In this document: positions 56,133 to 64,000 of the stretch, piece after piece
Layout: each line of letters begins with the position of its first letter
How positions within the stretch are numbered: the first letter of the stretch is position 1
Assembly: GCF_030161575.1 (NCBI RefSeq)
Contig: NZ_BSUL01000001.1
Span: forward strand, 1,779,809 to 1,843,808
Length of the DNA: 64,000 nt
Source: Arenivirga flava
Lineage (GTDB): Bacteria > Actinomycetota > Actinomycetes > Actinomycetales > Microbacteriaceae
Reading direction: 5' to 3'
Notes under the pieces: model-generated
Databases searched by the model: none
What the model saw: only the letters and a program-made list of their open reading frames with translations
What the model was told of the DNA's origin: nothing
Translations under genes and position numbers: made by a program

Positions 56133-57764
56133 ATGACCGACACCACCACCGCGCCCTCCTTCGAGTCGCTGGGCGTGCCCGCGCCCCTCGTCGAGGTGCT
56201 CGCCCAGCAGGGCAAGACCGGCGCGTTCCCCATCCAGGTCGACACCCTGCCCGACACCCTGACCGGGCGCGACGTGCTCGGCCGCGGCAAGACCGGCTCG
56301 GGCAAGACCCTGGCGTTCTCCATCCCGCTCGTCGCCCGCCTCGCCGCGGCCGGCAAGCGCCGCGAGAAGGGCCGCCCCCGCGCGCTCGTGCTCGCCCCGA
56401 CCCGCGAGCTCGCGACCCAGATCAACGCCGTCGTCGAGCCGCTCGCGGCCGCCTACGGCCTGCGCAGCACCACCATCTTCGGCGGTGTCACGCAGAGCCG
56501 TCAGGTGCAGGCGCTGAACGCCGGCGTCGACATCGTCGTGGCCTGCCCCGGACGTCTCGAGGACCTCATGAAGCAGGGCTTCGTGCACCTCGACGCCGTC
56601 GACGTCAGCGTGCTCGACGAGGCCGACCACATGGCCGACCTCGGCTTCCTGCCCGTCGTCACCCGCATCATGGACAAGACGCCGAAGCAGGGCCAGCGCC
56701 TGCTCTTCAGCGCCACGCTCGACAACGGCGTGGACAAGCTCGTCAAGCGCTTCCTGCACGACCAGGTGCTGCACTCCGTCGACGAGGCCACCTCGCACGT
56801 CGCCGCCATGACGCACCACGTCTTCGAGGTGCCGGACGCGGATGCGAAGAAGGACCTCGTGAAGGCCCTGGCCAGCGGATCGGCCCGCCGCATCCTCTTC
56901 ATGCGCACCAAGCACCAGGCCAAGAAGCTGGCGAAGACGCTCACCGCGGCGGGCATCCCGGCCGCCGATCTGCAGGGCAACCTGTCGCAGGCGGCCCGCG
57001 ACCGCAACCTCGCCGCCTTCAGCGCCGGTGACATCAGGGTGCTCGTGTGCACCGACGTCGCCGCCCGCGGCGTGCACGTCGACAACGTCGAGCTCGTGAT
57101 CCACGTCGACCCGCCGGCCGAGCACAAGGCCTACCTGCACCGCTCGGGCCGCACTGCCCGTGCCGGCAGCGAGGGCGACGTCGTCACGATCATGCTGCCG
57201 AGCGAGCGCCAGGACACCAAGGTGCTGCTGCGCCGCGCCGCCATCACCGTGACCCCGCGCCAGGTGCGCGTCGACGACCCCGAGGTCGTGGCGCTCATCG
57301 GCGAGGTCGCCCCGTACGTGGCGCCGAGCGCCGAGCCGGCTCGCGGGCAGTCGCAGGGCGGGCAGTCGCAGGGCGCCAACGCGCAGCGCAAGCGCGCGGC
57401 CCGCGAGGAGCGCGGCCAGGGCTCGCCCCAGGGCGGTCGCGGACGCCAGCAGGCGCCGCTCGCCGAGGGCGCCGAGGACGGCTCGCGCCGTCGCCGCGGC
57501 GGCCGCGGACGCGGCGGTGAAGGCGCGCAGGGCCAGGCCCGCGACGGCCAGCGCTCGCGTGGCGGCGCGACGCAGGGCGGCGAGCGCGCCGCGCAGGCCG
57601 CCTTCGCCGAGCGCGCCGGCCAGCCGTCCCGCCAGCAGCAGGACCAGCCCACGGGCGGACGCCGCACCACGGGACGCCGCGCCAGCTCCAACGGCGGCTC
57701 CGGCAAGCTCATGGTCGGCAGCGTCGTGCGCCAGAACGGCGGAGGCCGCCGCGGCGGCTACTGA
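56133..57764 (+). CDS. DEAD-box ATP-dependent RNA helicase
   Basis: This 543-aa helicase has the Q motif region (SFESLGVPAPLVEVLAQQGK), Walker A GKTGSGKTLAF, APTRELATQ, DEADHMADLGF, LFSATL, VCTDVAARGVHVDNV and HRSGRTARAG. The C-terminal 150 residues are a Gly/Arg/Gln-rich tail (RRRRGGRGRGGEGAQGQARD) that binds RNA. The ATG at 56133 follows GGAAAG; an in-frame ATG at 55983 is possible but lies in the probable leader. Likely roles are ribosome assembly and RNA decay, often cold-induced. Confidence 0.95.
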   Translation: MTDTTTAPSFESLGVPAPLVEVLAQQGKTGAFPIQVDTLPDTLTGRDVLGRGKTGSGKTLAFSIPLVARLAAAGKRREKGRPRALVLAPTRELATQINAVVEPLAAAYGLRSTTIFGGVTQSRQVQALNAGVDIVVACPGRLEDLMKQGFVHLDAVDVSVLDEADHMADLGFLPVVTRIMDKTPKQGQRLLFSATLDNGVDKLVKRFLHDQVLHSVDEATSHVAAMTHHVFEVPDADAKKDLVKALASGSARRILFMRTKHQAKKLAKTLTAAGIPAADLQGNLSQAARDRNLAAFSAGDIRVLVCTDVAARGVHVDNVELVIHVDPPAEHKAYLHRSGRTARAGSEGDVVTIMLPSERQDTKVLLRRAAITVTPRQVRVDDPEVVALIGEVAPYVAPSAEPARGQSQGGQSQGANAQRKRAAREERGQGSPQGGRGRQQAPLAEGAEDGSRRRRGGRGRGGEGAQGQARDGQRSRGGATQGGERAAQAAFAERAGQPSRQQQDQPTGGRRTTGRRASSNGGSGKLMVGSVVRQNGGGRRGGY

Positions 57765-57772
57765 GCCGGACC

Positions 57773-57817
57773 GACAGGACGGGCCGTCACCCCTCGGGGG
57801 TGGCGGCCCGTCCTGTC
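57773..57817. terminator. Strong bidirectional terminator after the helicase gene
   Basis: A 21-bp stem (57773-57793 with 57797-57817, one G-U-type mismatch, TCG loop) lies 8 bp after the helicase stop and 17 bp from the convergent DUF805 stop. It can serve both genes. Confidence 0.85.
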
Positions 57818-57834
57818 TGCGCGGAGCGCGAGGG

Positions 57835-58215
57835 TCAGTCCGCGGCGGCGTCCGGGGTGTCCGCAGCGCGGGTCGGCTGCGCGCAGAGGTAGGCGATGAA
57901 CGCGAGGCCGACCAGCGGGACGAGCAGGAAGAACGCGAAGGGCCAGCCGTAGCCCGCATCGCGGAGCCGGCGCACCGTGATGGCGAGGGTCGGCACGAGC
58001 GTGACGAGGCTCCACAGGCTGACGGCCCAGGAGTCGGTCGCGCCGAAGCGCTCCACCGCTGCCGGGCCGGTGACGAGCCCGCCCGAGACGATGCCGAGCC
58101 CCGCCGAGACGAGCACGGTGAAGAGGATCGCCCACCAGAACTCGGAGCGGCGCGACGTGCCGGTGAACTCGGCGTAGCCGCGGAAGAACGCCGCGATCGC
58201 CGCGCCGAAGCTCAC
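57835..58215 (-). CDS. DUF805 membrane protein
   Basis: This 126-aa protein is a full DUF805 domain: FFRGYAEFTGTSRRSEFWWA, then ILFTVLVSAGLG, followed by LVTLVPTLAITVRRLRDAGY, then GWPFAFFLLVPLVGLAF. The 'G R.R.EFWW' and 'RRL+D.G' motifs are diagnostic. Four hydrophobic helices are seen. Function is unknown. The GTG at 58215 overlaps the upstream NUDIX-like gene stop (GTGA). Confidence 0.92.
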   Translation of the reverse strand: MSFGAAIAAFFRGYAEFTGTSRRSEFWWAILFTVLVSAGLGIVSGGLVTGPAAVERFGATDSWAVSLWSLVTLVPTLAITVRRLRDAGYGWPFAFFLLVPLVGLAFIAYLCAQPTRAADTPDAAAD

Positions 58216-58754
58216 GCCCAGGCGCCGACGGAGGCGAGGCCCGCGCTCAGCAGGTGGCCGCGGCCGCCCTCCATCTCGGCGGCGACGGCGTCGGAGTGCG
58301 CCTGCGCCGGGCTCATCCAGGTGAGCTCGAGCGCGTCCTGGCGCGGATCGCAGGTGCCGGTGACCGGCACCATGTAGGCGAGGGATACGGCGTGCTGGCG
58401 CTCGTCGGTGAAGGTGCTCGCGCCGGGGAACGGGAAGTACTCGGCGACGCTGAACGGCACGGGCGAGGCCGGCAGCTGCGGGAAGGCCATCGGACCGAGG
58501 TCCTTCTCGAGGTGCCGGAACAGCGCGTCGCGCAGCGACTCGCCGTACATCACCCGCCCGGAGACCAGCGTGCGGCTCATGACGCCCTCGGCGTTCACCC
58601 GCAGCAGGGCCCCGACCTCGGTGACCCGCCCGAGCCCGTCGGTGCGCACCGGGATGGCCTCCACGTACAGCAGCGGGATGCGGCGGCGCACGGTCGCCAG
58701 CTCCTCATCCGAGAGCCAGCCGGGCGTGGGATCGGGGGTGCTGACGGAGCTCAT
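58212..58754 (-). CDS. NUDIX-like (DUF4916) protein
   Basis: This 180-aa protein matches DUF4916-type NUDIX relatives: WLSDEELATVRRRIPLLYVE, RTLVSGRVMYGESLRDALFR, HLEKDLGPMAFPQLPASPVP and DERQHAVSLAYMVPVTGTCD, then DALELTWMSP. The canonical NUDIX box (GX5EX7REUXEEXGU) is not intact, so hydrolase activity is uncertain. The ATG at 58754 is used. Confidence 0.8.
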   Translation of the reverse strand: MSSVSTPDPTPGWLSDEELATVRRRIPLLYVEAIPVRTDGLGRVTEVGALLRVNAEGVMSRTLVSGRVMYGESLRDALFRHLEKDLGPMAFPQLPASPVPFSVAEYFPFPGASTFTDERQHAVSLAYMVPVTGTCDPRQDALELTWMSPAQAHSDAVAAEMEGGRGHLLSAGLASVGAWA

Positions 58755-58803
58755 GCTCCATTCCTACCGTGCCGGAGCGGATGCACCGCGCATCCGCTCG
58801 CGA

Positions 58804-59694
58804 TCAGTCCTCCGCGTTCAGCGAACCGCGGCGCACGGCGGCCACCCAGCGGCCGAGGAAGTCCGCGCCGGCCTCGTCGTGGATGAGGTCGCCGGCGGTG
58901 AGCACCGGATACGGGGTCTCGGGCACGCCGTCCTTCGGGCGCACGTCGACATGGGTCACCGAGTGGCCGCGCTCGTGCAGCCAGGTGGCCATGGCGTAGT
59001 CGGTGCGCGAGTCGCCGACCGTGCGCCAGTGCTGCGGCGCCGCGCCGTCCTGCTCGAGCAGCTGCAGGGCGCGCTCGGCACCGAGGTCCTTGCCGAGCCG
59101 CACCGACTCGATGTCGGTGGAGATGATGGTCGGGTCGACGCGCACCTGCACGTCGCCGTCGACGTCGGGCCGCTCGTCGCCCTCGCGCACCGCACCGAAG
59201 CCGTGACGGGCCAGCGCCTGCATCGCCAGCTCGTCGAAGACGGGCTGCTGGGCGAGGTAGGTCTCGCTGTCGACCTCCATGCGCTGCTCCACCGAGACCA
59301 TGGCGCGCTTCGTGTGGTCGAAGAACACGAGGTCGTCGAAGCGCTCGGCCACCAGCAGCTCGATCTCGTCGCCGTAGGCCTGCGGCAGCGCGAGGTCCTC
59401 GTCGACCTGGATCTCGCCCGCGCCCTCGTGGGTGATCGAGAACCAGACCGCGCCCTTCTCGCACACCGCGTGCACGCGGGCGCCCTCGGGGAGGCCGGCC
59501 GCGAGCAGCGGGGGCACGACCTGCTCGGTGATGAACGCATCCGATCGTCCGGTGTTGAACACGATCGGCACGCCGAGCCTCGCGAGTTCGACGAGGTCGG
59601 TCGCGATCGAGTCGATCGCGATGGAGCGGGTGACGGGACTGGCGATGGGGCCGTCGACGTCGAGGAGCAGGCCGAGCAGTGGGGATGCGGTCAC
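58804..59694 (-). CDS. HAD superfamily hydrolase
   Basis: This protein of about 296 aa begins (V/M)TASPLLGLLLDVDGPIASP, the HAD motif I DxDG. Motif II lies in VFNTGRSDAF and motifs III-IV in RLGKDLGAERALQLL ... WRTVGDSRTDYAMATWLHER. The Cof-like cap and GDSRTDY point to a sugar-phosphate or nucleotide phosphatase. GATAAT (59703-59708, minus) would start transcription at about 59695, so the GTG at 59694 is probably leaderless; a TTG at 59700 is in frame. Confidence 0.88.
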   Translation of the reverse strand: MTASPLLGLLLDVDGPIASPVTRSIAIDSIATDLVELARLGVPIVFNTGRSDAFITEQVVPPLLAAGLPEGARVHAVCEKGAVWFSITHEGAGEIQVDEDLALPQAYGDEIELLVAERFDDLVFFDHTKRAMVSVEQRMEVDSETYLAQQPVFDELAMQALARHGFGAVREGDERPDVDGDVQVRVDPTIISTDIESVRLGKDLGAERALQLLEQDGAAPQHWRTVGDSRTDYAMATWLHERGHSVTHVDVRPKDGVPETPYPVLTAGDLIHDEAGADFLGRWVAAVRRGSLNAED

Positions 59695-60011
59695 GAGCAA
59701 CCATTATCGTCGCCTGCCCGCCGCGACGAGCCATGCTCCGCAGGCGACGGCGCCGTCGGCGGCGCGATGAGGAGTCTCGGAGCGGGGCGCGGCGAGCGCG
59801 CACCCCTACGCGCCCGCCGCGGGCACCTCGTGCGGACCCCACCGCCGAGGTCGTTCTCGCCGGACGAGCCGGCCCCCTCAGGACGCGATGCCCGGAGTAC
59901 CGAACCCCCGGTGCCCTTCGAGCCTCGCGTCGCTCTCCATCATGCCCCATGGCGGGGGCTGCATCGGCGGAGATGACGATTCTTCGCCACGTCAAGCGCT
60001 GCACTCGACGT
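59695..60011. other. Gap between the HAD gene and the GntR gene
   Basis: Apart from the probable HAD promoter (-10 GATAAT at 59703-59708 on minus), I see no gene, terminator or repeat that I can support in this 317-bp stretch. Reading frames across it are Arg/Pro-rich and differ by strand. Confidence 0.5.
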
Positions 60012-60734
60012 TCAGCGCCCCATCCGCTCCTCCGTCGGCGAGATCCATCGCGCCGCGAGCTCGCGGCGGAGCCCGCCCAGGAGCTCGTCCATCGCACCGT
60101 GAGCGTCGTCCGCGTCTCCCTGGCGCACCGATCGCGCGACCAGCAGATGCCCGTCGACGGCCGTCGACGAAGGGTGGTGCGGCATGAGGCCGCCGCGGGT
60201 CCGGCCGCTGAGCGTGGCGGCGAAGAGCTCTTGCATGGCCGCGAAGAGCTCGTTGCCGCTGGCGCGCAGCAGCAGCGAATGGTAGGCGATGTCCGCGGTG
60301 AGGAACGCGTCGCGTGCCCCGGCGTTCGCCGAGCGGGCCAGGTGCTCGGCGAGCTCGACGAGCCGGTCGCGATCGGCGCCCGCCGCGTGGATGGCCGCGG
60401 AACGGGCGGCCGCTGGCTCGATGGCGAGCCGGAGCTCGGTCAACGATGCGAGTTGCGCTGCGCGCGTGGAGCCGCCGAGACGCCACGTGACGACCCGGGG
60501 GTCCAGCAGATCCCAGTCCGCGAGCGCCCTCACCACCAGACCGACGCTCCGCCGGGCCTCGAGCATCCGGACCGCCTCGAGCGAGCGCATCACCTCCCGC
60601 GCCACGGTGCGCGAGACCTCGAACCGCGCCTGGATCTGTTCGAGTCGGATGGCGTCGCCCTCGCGCAGCTCGCCCTCCACGATCTCGCGGGCGAGCACCG
60701 AGACGATCGCGCTGTGCAGCACCTCGGCCGGCAT
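60012..60734 (-). CDS. FadR-type GntR transcriptional regulator (FCD domain)
   Basis: This 240-aa protein has an N-terminal winged helix (REGDAIRLEQIQARFEVSRT, then VAREVMRSLEAVRMLEARRS) and an FCD effector domain with metal/ligand residues in ELRLAIEPAAARSAAIHAAG, DAFLTADIAYHSLLLRASGN and GHLLVARSVRQGDADDAHGA. It lies 25 bp downstream of the DUF4862 gene on the same strand, so it probably regulates the catabolic cluster in response to a sugar acid. Confidence 0.9.
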   Translation of the reverse strand: MPAEVLHSAIVSVLAREIVEGELREGDAIRLEQIQARFEVSRTVAREVMRSLEAVRMLEARRSVGLVVRALADWDLLDPRVVTWRLGGSTRAAQLASLTELRLAIEPAAARSAAIHAAGADRDRLVELAEHLARSANAGARDAFLTADIAYHSLLLRASGNELFAAMQELFAATLSGRTRGGLMPHHPSSTAVDGHLLVARSVRQGDADDAHGAMDELLGGLRRELAARWISPTEERMGR

Positions 60735-60759
60735 GCCGTCGCTCGCTCACCCGGTCCGC

Positions 60760-61725
60760 TCAGCGCGGGCCTGGGAGCGCCTCCACGACCGTGCGCAGCA
60801 GCGTCAGGCGTTCGACGATGCCCGCGGCAGCATCCGCGGGCGCGACCTTCGCCCCGTCGAACCGCAGGGGATGCACCGCCTCGTCGAACGCGGCTCGCAC
60901 GTCGGTACGGGTCAGCGCCGAGGCGGGCAGCCGATCGCGAAGGGGCGGATGGACGTCCGCCCACGCGGGTCCGTAGGGCGAGTACCGCTCGGTGGCCCCC
61001 GAGACGATCACGCCTCGCAGCAGACCGGTGCGCTGCGCGGCCCGCACGTGCTCGACGACGGTCGCAGCGCCGCGGCCCTCGATCGCCGAGCGGCCGGTGT
61101 TGAGGCTGACCCCGATGTCCGTGGACGACTCCTCGGCGGCGGAGCGCACCGCCCGGAGCTCGACCGGCAGCGGCAGCAACCCCTTGCTGCCCGCGGACTC
61201 CGCGGATCGCGCATCGCAGTGCTCCACGACGAGCGCGGCCCCGCACCAGTCCCAGGAGGCGAGCTCGATGAGGGAGCGCTGCAGCGAGCGTCCCGCGTCC
61301 TCGGATCGCGACGGGTCGACGGTCGGGTACGAGTGCACCTGCACGGCCACGATGTCGTGGCCGCGATCCGCGAGCGAGCGAACCTGATCGTTGGCGCGTC
61401 GCAACGCCCGCAGCGCCGCCATGCGCCCCTCATCATCCGGTGCCGCGATCCCCATCCCGCCCGTCGCCAGCCCGGCCGCGAGGCCGATCGTCGTGACCAC
61501 GACGGCGGCGGGACCGGCGCTCCGCCTCGCGGCGCGGTGGAGAGCGGCTCGGTCCTCGGGCCAGGTCGGCGCTCCGACGCTGATCTCGAAGCCGTCGACG
61601 CCCGGCAGATCGCGCGCCGAGGCGTAGAGCTCGGAGCGTGCGGCCTCATCGAGCCCGGCGGCCAGCGCATAGCCCCCGACGACGCGGGCCGACCGGACCT
61701 CGACGGGAGCCGGGGCGCCGCTCAT
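60760..61725 (-). CDS. DUF4862 family protein
   Basis: This 321-aa protein has the pattern of a TIM-barrel-like DUF4862 protein: GFEISVGAPTWPEDRAALHR, VVVTTIGLAAGLATGGMGIA, HDIVAVQVHSYPTVDPSRSE, DWCGAALVVEHCDARS and DIGVSLNTGRSAIEGRG. The acidic and His residues at strand ends suggest a metal-dependent isomerase or hydrolase, but none has been characterised to my knowledge. The ATG at 61725 overlaps the transporter stop (ATGA). Confidence 0.8.
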   Translation of the reverse strand: MSGAPAPVEVRSARVVGGYALAAGLDEAARSELYASARDLPGVDGFEISVGAPTWPEDRAALHRAARRSAGPAAVVVTTIGLAAGLATGGMGIAAPDDEGRMAALRALRRANDQVRSLADRGHDIVAVQVHSYPTVDPSRSEDAGRSLQRSLIELASWDWCGAALVVEHCDARSAESAGSKGLLPLPVELRAVRSAAEESSTDIGVSLNTGRSAIEGRGAATVVEHVRAAQRTGLLRGVIVSGATERYSPYGPAWADVHPPLRDRLPASALTRTDVRAAFDEAVHPLRFDGAKVAPADAAAGIVERLTLLRTVVEALPGPR

Positions 61726-63110
61726 CGCCTGCCGACCGACGCGCCGGGACGCGCCTCGCCCGCGACGGCGTCCGAGCCGACCGTGAGGTCGCGATCGACC
61801 GTCTCCGGTGCCAGCGCCGTGGCGATGAACGACACCAGCATGGTGAGCGACATGTACACCGCGATGGGCACCCACGAGTCCGCGAACCTCGCGAGCAGCG
61901 ACGCCGCCAGCAGCGGCGCGACCCCACCGCCGATGACCGACGAGAACTCCCGGCCCAGCGTCACGCCCGCGTACCGGTAGCGGCTGCCGAACAGCTCGGG
62001 GAAGTACGACATGTGCACCCCGGTCACGCCCTGCGCCGCCACCATGTAGCCCAGGATGATGATGATCGCGATCAGCACCTGGGAGCCGGTGCCGAGCCCG
62101 GGGAAGACGAGGAACGGCGTCACGACGAGGATGCCGCAGAGCACCAGGGTCGTCCGCCGGCGTCCGAACCGGTCCGACAGCGCTCCGGTGAGGAAGGCGG
62201 CGATCGCGGCGCAGACGGATGCGGCCAGCTGCACGGGAGGGATGAACGAGGTGTCGACGCCGATGACCGTGGCCAGGTACCCGATCATGAACACCTGATA
62301 CGTGTAGGACTGCGTCGAGACGCCCCAGTTCATGAGGATGACCCGCAGCACGCCGCGCTTGCCGTGTCGCGCGACCTCCTTGAGCGGTGCCTGGTTCTTG
62401 ACGTCGACGCTCTTCTTGAGCTCCTCGAAGATGGGGCTCTCGGCCATCTTCGCGCGGATGACCGCGGCCGCGATCGTCACGGCGATGCTGCTCCAGAACA
62501 CCGCGCGCCATCCCCAGCTCATCAGCGCCTCCTCGGGGAGCTGCTGCACGAGCACCCAGGCCAGCGCGCCGAGCACGGCGCCGAGCGCAGCGCCCACCAT
62601 GACGAAGGCCGACAGGCGGCCCCGTCGGCCGAGGGGAGCCGTCTCGGCGAGCAGCGTCGCTCCGCCGGACTGCTCCGCCCCCGCTCCAAATCCCTGCAGG
62701 AACCTGCAGGTGACCAGGAGCACGGGAGCGAGGATGCCGATGGTGTGGAAGTCGGGCAGGCAGCCGATCGCGAAGGTGGCGCCGCCCATGAGGAAGAGGG
62801 TCGTGACGAGCACCCAACGGCGGCCGTACCGCTCGCCGAAGTGCGCGAAGAACAGGCCGCCGAGGGGCCTCGCCGCGAAGCCGACGGCATAGGCGCTGAA
62901 GGCCGCGATGAGCCCCGCGACCGGGGAGATCTCGGGGAAGAAGAGCTTGCCGAAGACGAGCGCCGAGGCCGTTCCGTAGATCACGAAATCGTAGTTCTCG
63001 AGCATCGTGCCCACGAGCCCCGCGGTCGCCGCTCGGCGGACGTTCGCGGGGTCCGCCGGTTGCAGCTGACTCTGCGGGATCTCCTCGCCTGCCGCTGGTA
63101 CGTCTGCCAT
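61722..63110 (-). CDS. MFS transporter, metabolite:H+ symporter type
   Basis: This 462-aa protein with 12 membrane helices has MHS signatures: GTMLENYDFVIYGTASALVF, AVGFAARPLGGLFFAHFGER, YGRRWVLVTTLFLMGGATFA, RFLQGFGAGAEQSGGATLLA and FLTGALSDRFGRRRTTLVL. It probably imports a sugar acid or other carboxylate with protons. The ATG at 63110 is preceded by AGGAGG. Confidence 0.93.
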   Translation of the reverse strand: MADVPAAGEEIPQSQLQPADPANVRRAATAGLVGTMLENYDFVIYGTASALVFGKLFFPEISPVAGLIAAFSAYAVGFAARPLGGLFFAHFGERYGRRWVLVTTLFLMGGATFAIGCLPDFHTIGILAPVLLVTCRFLQGFGAGAEQSGGATLLAETAPLGRRGRLSAFVMVGAALGAVLGALAWVLVQQLPEEALMSWGWRAVFWSSIAVTIAAAVIRAKMAESPIFEELKKSVDVKNQAPLKEVARHGKRGVLRVILMNWGVSTQSYTYQVFMIGYLATVIGVDTSFIPPVQLAASVCAAIAAFLTGALSDRFGRRRTTLVLCGILVVTPFLVFPGLGTGSQVLIAIIIILGYMVAAQGVTGVHMSYFPELFGSRYRYAGVTLGREFSSVIGGGVAPLLAASLLARFADSWVPIAVYMSLTMLVSFIATALAPETVDRDLTVGSDAVAGEARPGASVGRR

Positions 63111-63212
63111 GATCCATGCCTCCTCGAATGGTTCATCGTCCGATCGGTCGGGCGTCGTCGCCCACGGCGGCGGCGCGCACGGTCCGGGCGCCGCCGAGTC
63201 GAAGCGCCGCGG

Positions 63213-64000
63213 TCAGCGGCCGGTGAGGACCACGCGCTCCAGATCGTCGCCTCGGGCGAGGAGCTGGAGGTTGCGCGCGATGTCGCGCACGCGGCCGCGG
63301 AAGGTCTGGGTGGTGACGCCCGAGATGTGGGGGGTCATGAAGACGTTGTCGAGCAGCTCGAACGGCTGCTCGGCGGGCCTGGCCGCCGCGCCCGCCGTCG
63401 GGTACGCGTACCAGGTGTCGATGACGGCTCCGCCGATGCGGCGCTCGGCCAAGGCGGTGTAGAGCGCCGCAGGGTCGACCACTGCCCCGCGCGCCACGTT
63501 GACGAGCATCGCGTCCGGTCCGAGCCGCCACAGCTCGTGCTCGCCGATGAGGTGCCGGGTCTCGGCTCGCAAGGGCAGGCACAGCACCAGCACGTCGGCC
63601 TCGTCGAGCAGCTGGTGCAGCCGGTCCACGGTCGCCGTCCAGGCGAGCCCCTCCGCGGAGCTTCCCGACCGCGACACCGCGATGCCGCGTGCGCCCAACG
63701 CCCGGAAGGCCTGCCAGGCGCGCCGACCGATATGGCCGAGGCCGACGAAGCCGACCGTCGCGCCGTCGAGGCCGGACGACTGCTGCAGAGCAGGATCGTA
63801 GACGGGCGAGGCCCAGCGCCCGTGCCGGAGCGCGGCGTCCTGCTGCTGCAGCCGCCGGCGCATGAGGACGGTGGTGGCGACCGCGTACTCCGCGATCGAT
63901 GCTTCGTGGTGGAAGGTGTTGGCGACGGCGACCCCGGGCGGCAGCGCCTGCTCGTCGATGCCGTCGACACCCGCTCCGGCCACGTGCACGAGCCGGAGCG
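63213..64000 (-). CDS. D-isomer 2-hydroxyacid dehydrogenase, 5' end beyond the window
   Basis: The frame is open to the window edge (LRLVHVAGAGVDGIDEQALP). The NAD-binding motif is VGFVGLGHIGRRAWQAFRAL; catalytic Arg is in MLVNVARGAVVDPAALYTAL, and His in NVFMTPHISGVTTQTFRGRV. The position expected for the catalytic Glu reads VIDTWYAYPT, so that residue appears to be replaced. It lies about 100 bp upstream of the MFS gene on the same strand and may reduce a 2-keto acid made in the same pathway. Confidence 0.88.
   Translation of the reverse strand, partial: LRLVHVAGAGVDGIDEQALPPGVAVANTFHHEASIAEYAVATTVLMRRRLQQQDAALRHGRWASPVYDPALQQSSGLDGATVGFVGLGHIGRRAWQAFRALGARGIAVSRSGSSAEGLAWTATVDRLHQLLDEADVLVLCLPLRAETRHLIGEHELWRLGPDAMLVNVARGAVVDPAALYTALAERRIGGAVIDTWYAYPTAGAAARPAEQPFELLDNVFMTPHISGVTTQTFRGRVRDIARNLQLLARGDDLERVVLTGR

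Overview
The window is very GC-rich, with G/C-ending codons, actinobacterial RNA polymerase subunits of typical length, Asp23/Gls24 and PspC envelope-stress proteins, Ser/Thr kinase and FHA signalling, and frequent ATGA/GTGA gene overlaps. It looks like a chromosomal segment of a Micrococcales actinobacterium, most likely Microbacteriaceae. I see no phage, insertion sequence, integrase or CRISPR array.

Layout. (1) 1-8354, minus strand: a high-affinity K+ uptake operon running 27-aa ORF, kdpF, kdpA, kdpB, kdpC, kdpD, kdpE, then a partial SDR dehydratase gene; kdpE carries a frameshift. (2) 8.7-12.8 kb: a CorA-type channel, a hypothetical protein, a DedA protein, a methyltransferase and a small helical protein. 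(3) 12.86-17.4 kb: an envelope-stress island with a sigma-70/ECF-like factor and a twice-frameshifted Asp23-type gene on minus, a five-gene Asp23/DUF2273/AmaP-like operon diverging on plus, then PspC and a single-pass membrane protein whose 5' end is interrupted by an amber codon. (4) 17.6-24.5 kb: a small membrane protein, a repeat cluster, moaC, an aldo/keto reductase plus Gfo/Idh pair, a YdcF-like protein, tRNA-Arg(CCU), an HNH endonuclease, a 33-aa ORF with its own terminator, a Ser/Thr kinase and a MarR regulator.

(5) 24.5-39.4 kb is the most distinctive block: eight minus-strand genes, mostly translationally coupled. They encode a Ser/Thr kinase, a 2033-aa multi-domain surface protein, a MoxR ATPase, a DUF58 protein, a transglutaminase-fold membrane protein that has lost all three catalytic residues, an FHA protein, a PP2C phosphatase and a tail-anchored acidic protein. 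The last three share short Asp-x-Thr-x-x-Val motifs that could be phosphothreonine docking sites for the FHA domain. I infer one phospho-regulated cell-envelope system.

(6) 39.7-47.2 kb: rpoC and rpoB, ending at a clear terminator, with a promoter back to back with that of a spermidine-synthase-like gene. (7) 47.4-57.8 kb: that gene, a lipoprotein PQQ-type sugar dehydrogenase, a repeat-rich gap, a SprT-like protein, a three-gene polar amino-acid ABC transporter, a CGNR regulator, several small enzymes and a DEAD-box helicase. (8) 57.8-64 kb: DUF805, NUDIX-like and HAD proteins, then a GntR / DUF4862 / MFS / 2-hydroxyacid dehydrogenase catabolic cluster cut by the window end.

Two kinds of non-coding structure stand out. 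A 68-bp imperfect palindrome occurs three times at 50.17-50.68 kb and once, inverted and about 79% identical without gaps, at 17.95 kb. Long inverted repeats fill 48.34-48.62 kb. Three apparent single-base losses beside short G/C runs and one nonsense codon may be real decay or assembly errors; the raw reads should decide.
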